NCBI RefSeq assembly: GCF_963675165.1 | Contig: NC_087391.1 | Coordinates: forward strand, 416,001-480,000 | From: Halichondria panicea | Taxonomy: Eukaryota > Porifera > Demospongiae > Suberitida > Halichondriidae | DNA length: 64,000 nt | Direction of reading: 5' to 3' | Part shown: positions 41,590-64,000 of the stretch, in pieces | Numbering within the stretch: the first letter of the stretch is position 1 | How the letters are laid out: each line of letters begins with the position of its first letter | Position numbers and translations under genes: made by a program | The notes under the pieces: model-generated | The model's database searches: none | What the model was told of the DNA's origin: nothing | Seen by the model: the letters and a program-made list of their open reading frames with translations, nothing else

Positions 41590-43480
41590 CTTGCTTGGGT
41601 CTTTCATAGGAGTACTCGTCAAAGAAGGGTTAAACTGATCGAGAGATTCATCGTGATGGTTGTCTGATAATTCGGAAGGATCCGAGAGAGAACTATGTTG
41701 ATCAAAGATAGGTTTTTCGGAGTCTGAGCCATGGTAATGCTTTAACCGCTGTTGGTTAACAGCCTTTTTTAAGGTCTTTCCAGTCTTAGGGTTGGCAATC
41801 TTAAAGACTCCCTTGTCCAAGCACTCCACCACCGTGTATGGGCCTAACCACCGAGGCTTCAGCTTGTCTCCCTTCTTACATTCCCTGGCTGAATTCCTCA
41901 GCCAGACCAAAGTCCCAGTCTTAAACACCTATATAATTAGAAAAATGACATGGCTATGACATTAAACGAGTAATGAAAATAGCCATGCTACGCTCATACA
42001 ATGATATAGCCTGCTCACCCTCTTGTCTGCATGCTTCCGATCATAGTACATCTTGTCCTTTTCTTGGGCATTGTCAATGTTCTTCTTGGCTTTGCTGTGG
42101 ATATCATCCTTTAACTTTGTAACAGCTCGAGCATGGGTCATAATGGCACTAATGTCCCAGCTCTGCTCAAGTTCACCCTCGCTGCCTAACTCCAGTTGAA
42201 TAGGGAGTACAGGTTTCCTGCATGTGGAATGTTATAACAATAATGCATGCATGCCAGATTATCATGTAATTATTATAATAATTATAATTATGAACAACTC
42301 ACCGACAGAACATCAACTCGAAAGGTGAATACTTCGTTGCCTTTTGCTTACTCGTCCTATAAGCAAAGAGAATAGCGGGCAAGTGGTAGTCCCAGTCGGT
42401 CTGTGAGTCATTCACATATTTGAGTAGTGCTGTTTGAAGTGTTTGATTGAAACGTTCAGTTAGCCCGTTGGTTTGTGGGTGGTAAGCTGAAGTGACCCTG
42501 TGCTCTGTTCCAGTGAATCGAAAAAGCTCTGTGTTGACCTGATTAACAAACTCACGGCCTTGGTCCGATATCAGCACCTCACAAAACCCAAACCTGCGTG
42601 CATGTATAACCATAATCATTAAATACGTGTTATTATAATTATGTGTAGAGATGCATGTGATTACAATTTCACACACATGCATAGCTTACCGACAAAACAA
42701 GTTGTACAGGAACATTGCCACTCCAAATGCAGTTTTGTCAGGGAGTGGGGCTGCTTCAGCCCATTTGCTAAAATAATCGACCAATGTTACCACATATTTG
42801 CTGCCATTGGGTGTAATCGGCAAAGGTCCTATCAAGTCTATGCCAACCTATAAAGTGAATTACATAATTATAATTAATATATGATTGTGCTCAAAACAAA
42901 TAATTATTATGCAATGCCATAAAAATTATAGTGTACATATACCTGATGCCAGACTTTGGGTTGTACAGATATCGGATGGAGTTTGGCATTTGTCTTTACA
43001 AATGCTGGGTTCATTCTCTGGCACTGGCTGCAGTTCTTTACATACTCTCGAATCTCCTCCACCATCGACTTCCAGTAGAATCTAGAACATATCTTGTCTA
43101 TAGTTCTATCTCTTCCAAAGTGGCCACCAGCTGTTCCTGCATGCATGCGTATAATAGATTACAAGCATACATAATTACATACATGCTCTATTACCTACTA
43201 TTATCATTTTACCAAAGCCATAATAATTATTATACCTGCATGGCAATCTTCGAGGATTCTTGATTTCTCCTCATTGCTGCGCACACATATCCTCCAGTCA
43301 GCTGCATCAGCAGCTTTGGTGTGCTTCTTGTAATATAGGCTACCATTTTCAAACTTAAAGTTCTGCCTGCATTTTCTTCTAAAGTTTGCCTTCTCTGTTT
43401 TGCTGTTAATAGTAGGAGGGTATTCTCCTTTTCGTAAATAGTTTTCAATCTCTTGTAAATTCTCCATTTCTTGCTGCCTT
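41590..43480 (-). CDS. Ginger1 transposase, integrase part
   Basis: Coding blocks on the minus strand, approximately: 43467-43236 (N-terminal region), 43138-42952 (HHCC zinc motif: GGHFGRDRTIDKIC and CSQCQRM), 42847-42690 (first core Asp in GIDLIGPLP), 42595-42303 (LISDQGREF and NGLTERFNQTL, the second Asp and the Glu of the DDE triad), 42217-42025 (alpha-helical, ends YYDRKHADKR), and 41928-41591 (GTLVWLRNS, PRWLGPYTV: a GPY/F-type module). The enzyme would cut and join the element ends. The blocks are separated by short gaps with splice-like borders, so the gene is probably spliced. Confidence 0.8.
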
Positions 43481-43970
43481 CTTCAAATGACATGACTGTG
43501 AACGATCACTGGTTTTATACCATAGATCTAGCTGTCACTTGCTGTCAACTACAGGATAGAACAATTAACCTTGCAACTCTGCTCTTCACACATTTATAGG
43601 TCTACATTCCAGCTGTCACTTGCTGTCTACTACAGGATGAACACTTGCTTCATTGCTACCTTGCATGCTACTACTAACCTTGCTCTTCATCCTGCATGGC
43701 TCTTCATTCTCTACTATATGTCTATGAGGAGTGCATGAATGTACTCTTGCTACTATATACTTACATTGATGGCAACATTGGCGGAACAAACATGCGCATA
43801 GGGGAGTCATTTATTCCTGGGGGAGTCACCCACACCTTAGGCAGGAATGACCGGGGAGTCACTCCCACCGGGGAGTCATTCATTCCTCTGACACCGGTAA
43901 CTATAAATTTAATATGCATCTGTTTCATATTTCATACTATGCATGCAGTAATTGCCTTTATCACTGTATC

Positions 43971-46900
43971 ATGGCAGCCAGAGACTGGATTTACGTTTCT
44001 TCTGTGGCATTCTTTGCTGCACTGGGTGCTTTCTTGTGTGGATACAGCATTGGGTAAGACTATACATAGGGGTAGGAAGATGTTTTACCTAAGGGGGGCA
44101 AACAATATGTTATACCAATATCACTGGTAGTACTACTGTCAGACAGACTTGAAAAAGTAATCTTGGCCTGATACATTGTTATTTTTGCCACATGCTCACA
44201 ATATTTTTTCAATTAGAGAGCAGTGCTGGCTAAGGGGGGCGAAAAAGCAAAATATTTGGCTGAGGGGGGCAACTGCCCCCCTTGCCCCCCTGGTTCCTAC
44301 GCCTATGCTATAATGTAGACACTACTGACTAATATGATGGTATTGTCCCTTTGATATTTATATATTATATCTATAGTGTGTGCCTCTATAATCTGTCTAA
44401 CTTGTTAATCTGTCTAACTTGTGATTGTAGCTACGGTACCTAGAGTCTACATGCGTCATTTTGACGTGTAGCATTACTTTATAAGATCAAAGAAAAATGT
44501 ACTTCGGTGCTCTAGTTTATAATTATGGTAAAATATGCAACAAATTAATTAGTTATCACCTATTTCTAATTATGCATGAGGCTGTCAATCGATGTCTCTA
44601 TTGAATATAGGTCTTACAATGGGCTGCAAAACTTTGCTGGTTATCTAGAGTACTTCGATCTTGGGAGCAGCACTGCAAATTCTAGCTGCACTGAAACCTC
44701 AGACTTGAAAGAAGATGACAGGATCATACTGGTAAGGTTTATAATGTAAGCATGCAGATTGTTATATGCATGCATGCATCATTATCATTATTTTAATATA
44801 TAGGGATCCATCATTTCGATTTTGAGTCTTGGTGGAGCTGTTGGTAATCTCTTTGCTGGCAGTAAGTTCAACACAACATCCGTTATTATTACACTGTTAC
44901 TATATATACAGAGCCTGCTGACTACTTTGGCCGTAAAGTAACTATTATGATGTCAGGAGTGCTGATAGTTCTTGGAGCAGCGATACAGTGTGCTGCAGTA
45001 CAGGGAGCACCATGGTAAAATCAAGAGTACTTTCATGTTCATTGCGATATGAAACACTTATTAATTACCCACTAGGATGGAAATCTTGGGTCGTTTTATT
45101 GGTGGACTTGGATATGGGTAAGAGATTGTTATTGGATTGCACAATGCATGCCATGAGTCGATCTGTGCAGCTCATTCTATTTGGCTGGCCCTGTGTACAT
45201 TGCTGAGATTGCTCCAACGCATATTCGAGGAACCTTGACATCTCTTATCGGCCCAACCATAGCAATGGGAATAATGACTGGCTATGTCACCAACTTCCTG
45301 CTGTACGATGAGCTGTTTGGTTGGAGGGTGTCTCGTCTACTGTCTTGTGTCTTTGGTTGTGTCTACATTGCCGGCATGACCTTAATGCCCAGGACCCCAA
45401 GGTAACTGTGTCTCTTAGGAATCCATGTATTTACACACTGAACTGCAGGTGGCTCATGGTGCAGGGGAGAGAGTCAGAGGCACGAGAGGTACTCAGAAAA
45501 ACTGTCTCCAAGTTGGGACAGGAGGGAATTGAAGCTGAGCTAGAGGATATTAGACAGTCTTTGAACTCGGGACCAAAGATTAATATCTTACAGGAGCTTA
45601 AACTAATTCTGAAATGGAGAAATCTTAAACGGTATACAGCTGGTCATAGAACATGAATTGTATGGTACCATACATGACTGTGTTACAGGGTTGCGTGGTT
45701 GCGTGGTAGTGCCCAGAGGGGATAATGTATAATTAAGGGACATTTACAGGGTAAATTCCTATCAGGGCATTATTGGGGTTGCCAAAACTACGTGTGAGTC
45801 CATGCATCGTTTACTGTGTACTCTGTATAATTATAGGGTCTTGCTGGGAGCACCTCTTCACATGTTTTCAGCTGCTTGTGGAACAGCAATATAGTGAGCT
45901 ACCTGGTAATCATCATTTGATCCGCAGCATAATTATTACAGTTATTATTTTCCCTGTATATAGTTTCTACTCTGAGCCGTTGTTCTGTTCTCTGGGGATA
46001 GTTCCGTTTGTGACTGCTCTTGTGATTGGAGGATTGACTCTCTGTGGAACCACCTTCACGACCATCTTTATCGACAAGGTATAAAATACTGACACATTTC
46101 TCAGTGCTTATTTAACACGTGCATGCTACTGTGTATATAGCGGGTAATTTTCGTAGGGCAAAATATCTGTGGTTTTTGTGGTTGAAGCCTAGCTGAGGAA
46201 GCTGCATGGGTTGAAGCTCTGACCACCAATATATTACCCACGAATGAAGCGACCTTGGTTACTTTTACCATAGATAGAACAGTAGGAGGGATTGGAAACG
46301 AAAATGTTTGCGTGAAATACTCCGTGTTATAGGGTGTGGCTAAAACTACAAAGGATTATTTTTATAGTCAGCATGCTCATTACCTGTCTTGACTGCTCTA
46401 CAATGTGCTGTGCATAGAAACAGTGAAATTGATCTGTGGTTTTTGTGGTTGAAGCCTAGCTGAGGAAGCTGCATGGGTTGAAGCTCTGACCACCAATATA
46501 TTACCCACGAATGAAGCGACCTTGGTTACTTTTACCATAGATAGAACAGTAGGAGGGATTGGAAACGAAAATGTTTGCGTGAAATACTCCGTGTTATAGG
46601 GTGTGGCTAAAACTACAAAGGATTATTTTTATAGTCAGCATGCTCATTACCTGTCTTGACTGCTCTACAATGTGCTGTGCATAGAAACAGTGAAATTGAT
46701 CTGTGGTTTTTGTGGTTGAAGCCTAGCTGAGGAAGCTGCATGGGTTGAAGCTCTGACCACCAATATATTACCCACGAATGAAGCGACCTTGGTTACTTTT
46801 ACCATAGATAGAACAGTAGGAGGGATTGGAAACGAAAATGTTTGCGTGAAATACTCCGTGTTATAGGGTGTGGCTAAAACTACAAAGGATTATTTTTTAT

Positions 46901-49578
46901 AGTCAGCATGCTCATTACCTGTCTTGACTGCTCTACAATGTGCTGTGCATAGAAACAGTGAAATTGATCTGTGGTTTTTGTGGTTGAAGCCTAGCTGAGG
47001 AAGCTGCATGGGTTGAAGCTCTGACCACCAATATATTACCCACGAATGAAGCGACCTTGGTTACTTTTACCATAGATAGAACAGTAGGAGGGATTGGAAA
47101 CGAAAATGTTTGCGTGAAATACTCCGTGTTATAGGGTGTGGCTAAAACTACAAAGGATTATTTTTATAGTCAGCATGTTCATTACCTGTCTTGACTGCTC
47201 TACAATGTGCTGTGCATAGAAACAGTGAAATTGATCTGTGGTTTTTGTGGTTGAAGCCTAGCTGAGGAAGCTGCATGGGTTGAAGCTCTGACCACCAATA
47301 TATTACCCACGAATGAAGCGACCTTGGTTACTTTTACCATAGATAGAACAGTAGGAGGGATTGGAAACGAAAATGTTTGCGTGAAATACTCCGTGTTATA
47401 GGGTGTGGCTAAAACTACAAAGGATTATTTTTTATAGTCAGCATGCTCATTACCTGTCTTGACTGCTCTACAATGTGCTGTGCATAGAAACAGTGAAATT
47501 GATCTGTGGTTTTTGTGGTTGAAGCCTAGCTGAGGAAGCTGCATGGGTTGAAGCTCTGACCACCAATATATTACCCACGAATGAAGCGACCTTGGTTACT
47601 TTTACCATAGATAGAACAGTAGGAGGGATTGGAAACGAAAATGTTTGCGTGAAATACTCCGTGTTATAGGGTGTGGCTAAAACTACAAAGGATTATTTTT
47701 ATAGTCAGCATGCTCATTACCTGTCTTGACTGCTCTACAATGTGCTGTGCATAGAAACAGTGAAATTGATCACTTTTAATGTTGATTTTTCTAAAAAGTA
47801 AAGAGAATCTAGCTCTAAAAAGTCAACTAAGCCACTCAGCCACTATCACTAAACAAATAACTGCTATAAAAAAAAAAGGAATAGCTCTTACTATGAAGTC
47901 GTGAGAGGTCAAGGCCCGTGGTGTGTCTAAAAGTATACTAAAAGTATACTAAAGCAGTCTGAAGGACTATACTGCAAACGTTTATGGACAGTATAACTTA
48001 TCCATAGCATGAAGCCATTCTATGTAGCACTTAGATACATAATAACCAAGTCAAGCAATGTACTTTGCTGTTTTGACTCCACAGCAAGGAAAGAGAAAAA
48101 AGTTGACATAGAGTAATTCAAGCTTAACTCAACAAAAATTGGAAACAGAGTAAATACAACGGACTCAGAGCTTGTCAGTGGTATAAACTTACTTCTCTAG
48201 AGTACCTCCCAGCTTCTGAGTGATCGCTAGTGGATAGGAGAGCTAGAAACAGTTAAAATACAACACAGAACGATCAACCACGAAAATATTTGCGAGCGCG
48301 AAATATAACGCGGAGTGTTACAACCTTTTACACAGGGGGGCCTGGTCGTTTCCAATCCCTCTTACTGTTCTATCTATGCTTTTACCTGCAGCAACTACGA
48401 AAATATTATCCACTAAATATTGCTCAACCACGAATTCCCCCCTCCCTAACATTACTCTCCATACAGTACACTTGTCTGTTTATACAGCTTGGCAGAAAGC
48501 CGATGCTGGTGGGAGGTGGTATAATGATGTTTCTCTTCACTGGAACAGCTGCTACACTAGTCTATGCCTTCGACTTGGAGGAAGAAAATGATGAAGTCGT
48601 CGGCTATATTGTTGTGTGTCTGGTCTGCCTCTTTATGTTAGTCTACTCATCCACCTGGTAGTAAGTTGATCTTTTAGTCATAGTGCTACAGGCTTTATAC
48701 TCTTTGATCTGCAGTGTCATTCCGTGGATTGTCACCAGTGAGATGTTTCCTTTGGAGGGACGAGGTACGTAAGCTCTTGTTACCTTATCCTCGCCACTGA
48801 AGTCTATTCCTAGTTATACATACACTATACTTATAGCCTCCATAATCAGCCATTTTGTGTAGCTATCTTTGAGAACCCATAATAATGTGTTGTGATTGCA
48901 ATATATAATAGCTCTCTGATTACAATTAAAGCAAAAGCTATAATTGTCGTTCACCATGCATTTGAAACAATTTAAAGCTGTACATTTATTCAACAGGACT
49001 TGTTGTGGCCATCTCCACGGCAATCAACTGGGTCTTTGCATACACATTCAATCAAGCCTTTCCCTCAATTCTGGCCTCCATTAACTCGTCTGGTTCTCTG
49101 TACATGATCAGCTTGATTGACTTGGCTGCAGCTCTCTTCTTATTATTCTTACTGCCTGAGACGAAGGTGAGTGTATATATAGTACATGTGTAGCTGTATC
49201 TTATCAATGTCCCTCTGTGCACACAGGGCTTCAGTCTCGAAGAAATGGAGAAAATATTCGAGAAACCGTGGCTTGAGAGGGTGGGGCTCACTTCCTGCTG
49301 CAGGTGCATAATCATTTTTGTATGTACATACGCATGAGAATTAATTTTGCAGGTTTTGTCATAGTCGGCACGGTTCCACTGAAGATGGTATCCCTACTAA
49401 GAGTAAACATGCTGTCAATGGAGTGGTGATGCTAGGGGACAAATCTATAGAGCTTCAATATGCCAGACAAAAGAGAGAATTTGTGTTTGTGGAGGAGAAT
49501 AGTAAAGACTGGGAAGAGTATTGGGAACGATACGATGCAGAAGAGACTAGAACTGCTAGCAAACAAACTATTGTGTGA
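43971..49578 (+). CDS. SLC2-like sugar porter, copy F (intact)
   Basis: The near twin of copy C but without its exon 9 insertion, so the frame appears open over all 14 exons (last exon 49353-49578, 226 bases as in A). Exon 1 reads MAARDWIYVSSVAFFAALG, and motifs DYFGRK, PVYIAEIAP, LGRKP, SEMFPLEGRG and PETKG are all present, giving about 562 residues and 12 helices. Intron 1 holds a 243-base element (44065-44307). Intron 9 is about 2.4 kb, because the 267-base unit found once in A and C is repeated six times. The Ginger1 transposon lies 77 bases upstream of the ATG and has separated the gene from the palindrome at 39400-39448, so its promoter may have changed. Confidence 0.9.
44065..44307. 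mobile_element. MITE in intron 1 of copy F
   Basis: The ends CATAGGGGTAGGAA and TTCCTACGCCTATG are inverted, with CTATA flanking both sides. Copy C has the empty site GACTATAATG. The inside has GGGGGGC and GCCCCCC runs and no ORF. Confidence 0.88.
46166..47770. repeat. Six tandem 267-base units in intron 9 of copy F
   Basis: Units begin CTGTGGTTTTTGTGGTTG at 46166, 46434, 46701, 46969, 47236 and 47504, with a period of 267-268. They are almost identical, differing mainly by one T in a T run. Copies A and C have a single unit, so this expansion is recent and specific to F. Confidence 0.97.
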
Positions 49579-49914
49579 ATGCATGGTAGTTTGGTTTAGC
49601 CTGACAATCAAGCTGTGCATGTATAAGCAATCATTATTTTTGTAAAATTATTGCCCAGCTGATACCTTCACTGGCCTCGAAGTAAGTGCGGCCTAGGAGC
49701 GAGGATAATACGTTACAATAGAGAAAAGTCGGACTAGTCTAAGGGTCAAAATCTTGTTTACTTAGAGTCGACCCTTTACCATCTTAAGCTGTTTATAATT
49801 ACCTTAGCTTACAAGCTAGCTAGCTAGCTAGCTATAAATATCCAACACTCAAGCCTAGCCTTCTAGCAACTCGCTGTCAAACAACCGATAAATTAAAGTA
49901 TTACTGAACGTGAT
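49579..49914. other. Spacer between transporter F and DENND5
   Basis: A 336-base gap between two genes on the same strand. It must contain the transporter 3' UTR and the DENND5 promoter. A run of GCTA repeats lies at about 49815. No TATA box was identified. Confidence 0.5.
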
Positions 49915-62722
<12,808 letters not shown>

Positions 62723-63384
62723 TTATCATTTACCCCACACAACTCTTAACCCACTGATCGATCTCTGTTGCTGTATACTTTATGCTGAACAAAATCTATC
62801 TATGTTAATCGTCTGTCCTTAATTTTGTGAATCATGCAATAATAATTATTATGTTCCCTGTGTATATGTATATATATATTGGGTATATCTGTCACTCTGA
62901 TCACTATATATAATCAAAACTAAAAAACATTTGCAATGTGAACGTTGCTAGAATTGCGAGGAAAAGAAAAGCGCGAAAAAGCGAAGAAACAAGTGCATAA
63001 CTTAGACATGCAGATAAAGGCTAACTAAGCTATCTGTCAACTCAGTTTCTTCCTGTGGCCTTTCCCTGCAGAAATAGAGCAGTCTAAACACGAGTCAAAA
63101 TTTGTGCAATAATTGAAAACTCACTACTGCACTGTCAATCCTGTGTACAACCTACTGTACTAATTATATAGTTATGCAGATTGTATAACTGTGCTTGCAT
63201 GCATGCAATTAACGTACTGTCTGACAACATTCAAATTGGCTGTAGGTAATTATACAACACAATGATACATTAGTGCAAACTAGATAATCATTATAAAATT
63301 ATATAATACAGCATAGTTAAACGAAATAATGTCAATAGCACACACACACACACACACTGTTATAGTTCACACCCAGGGGAGAGG
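62723..63384. other. Convergent spacer between DENND5 and presenilin
   Basis: The two genes end towards each other here, so the stretch should contain both 3' UTRs. Sequence is AT-rich with a CA tract at 63339-63357. No gene or inverted-repeat element was seen. Confidence 0.55.
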
Positions 63385-63937
63385 TTATATGAACACTTGA
63401 GTTGTGGCCAGCATGGCCCCATACGGAGCTATGAGGTAGCGAGACGTGAAGTAGAAGATGAGACCAAAGAATATTGATATGGGGAGGGCAGGCAGTGCTC
63501 TCCTCACTGCACCCAGGCACCCAGGATGAGGGTAGTCAGGCACAGTCCCTGTAGGGAGGGGGGGGGGGGGGGGGTCAATAGAGCATTCATACATGTAGCT
63601 GGTATATACACTAACTTGGGCTATAGGAATTTAAATCATGTTACAAAAGTTTAACACAGGGTAATCTGTCAGTAACTTGTATATAAGCAATGCACAGTAC
63701 AGTACAGCCTATACAAGGGGTCAGGGGTCATCAGGGGGGCAAGGGGTCACTGTACAGGGGGTCAGGGCTCACTGATAAGCCTGCTAATGAGTGTGCGTGG
63801 TGTTGTTGCACTCACAATGAGGATGGCCACGAAGCAAGAGGAGATGATGACCCAGTCTCCATCACTGTCGTGAGCAGCTTTACCCACTAGAATGCTATAG
63901 AAGATGAAGTCTCCCAGACCAAGCTTGAACCCTCGTG
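63385..63937 (-). CDS. PSEN: Presenilin, last two exons (gene continues to the right)
   Basis: Exon 63937-63816 encodes [18 protein letters not shown] with the second catalytic aspartate in GLGD, then [15 protein letters not shown]. Exon 63548-63385 encodes GLCLTTLIL, the PALP motif in [11 protein letters not shown], then [18 protein letters not shown], and ends TTQVFI. Presenilin is the aspartyl protease of gamma-secretase, cutting membrane proteins such as Notch within the bilayer. In the last exon, GCACCCAG occurs twice in tandem (63508-63524), which adds 8 bases. With one copy the exon is 156 bases and in phase, reading [14 protein letters not shown]; with two copies the frame breaks before PALP. 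The first catalytic aspartate lies beyond the window. Confidence 0.93.
63560..63575. repeat. Poly-G tract in the presenilin intron
   Basis: A run of about 15 G. On the minus strand this is a C run just upstream of the last-exon acceptor and may act as its pyrimidine tract. Confidence 0.85.
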
Positions 63938-64000
63938 CTGAATGGGGACAATTAATGATGATAGACTTAAAATTTCCAATTTCATGCACACCCTGGACCT

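Larger units (their letters stand above)
39457..43893 (-). mobile_element. Ginger1-type DNA transposon, 4437 bases
   Basis: The ends TGTCATAGGAATGAATGACT and, inverted, TGTCAGAGGAATGAATGACT differ at one base. CCGG flanks both sides (39453-39456 and 43894-43897), and the empty site TATACCGGTAAC is seen upstream of copy C. Repeats of GACTCCCC and GGTCACTC extend each end to about 100 bases. On the minus strand, coding blocks encode, in order, an HHCC zinc motif, a DDE integrase core, a GPY/F-like C-terminal domain, a Ser/Pro repeat linker, a Ulp1-like protease and a PHD finger, separated by intron-like gaps. This order, the TGT ends and the 4-base duplication match Ginger1, whose transposase is related to Ty3/Gypsy integrases. 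No long terminal repeats, reverse transcriptase or capsid were seen. It looks largely whole and young. Confidence 0.85.

Noticed and set aside
39457-43893. An LTR retrotransposon of the Ty3/Gypsy type, suggested by the integrase
   Set aside because: Ends are short inverted repeats of TGTCA type with a 4-base duplication. There are no long terminal repeats, reverse transcriptase or capsid, and the Ulp1 and PHD domains fit Ginger1.
46166-47770. A CRISPR-like array
   Set aside because: Units are 267 bases, directly adjacent, with no unique spacers, and the genome is animal.

Overview
The window looks like a piece of an animal nuclear genome, most likely a demosponge (Amphimedon-like). It has intron-rich metazoan genes (spastin, DENND5, presenilin) with short AT-rich introns, many small inverted-repeat elements with ends like TACCGTATAG, and abundant CATGCATG and (CA)n tracts. 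The species is an inference; no marker gene proves it. Gene models were built by hand from splice signals, reading-phase continuity and family motifs.

Layout from left to right. (1) 716-8547, minus: an eight-exon gene for a 713-residue protein with two fibronectin type III domains and a C-terminal PDZ-ligand-like tail; no known gene was recognised. (2) 8797-14443, minus: a complete 17-exon spastin gene (MIT domain plus AAA ATPase). (3) 14864-49578, plus: six tandem copies (A-F) of a 14-exon SLC2-like sugar porter gene. Copies A, E and F look intact. B and C each carry a 4-base frameshift. D is a decayed, internally deleted chimera. Copies B-C and E-F are about 16 kb apart and nearly identical, so a large block has been duplicated recently. 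(4) 39457-43893, inside the E-F spacer: a 4.4 kb Ginger1-type DNA transposon with matching inverted ends and a 4-base target duplication. It encodes an integrase-type transposase, a Ulp1-like protease domain and a PHD finger. (5) 49915-62722, plus: a complete 25-exon DENND5 gene (1266 residues), with an intronless membrane-protein gene nested in one intron. (6) 63385 to the right edge, minus: the last two exons of presenilin, with an 8-base tandem duplication in the conserved last exon.

The single-copy genes serve membrane traffic and the cytoskeleton (spastin severs microtubules, DENND5 activates Rab proteins, presenilin cleaves membrane proteins), but nothing here suggests they work as one pathway. 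The transporter array is a young, unstable family. The duplicated block allows several insertions to be ordered in time: the Ginger1 element, two small inverted-repeat elements in copy C, one in copy F, and a 267-base tandem expansion in copy F all arose after the duplication.
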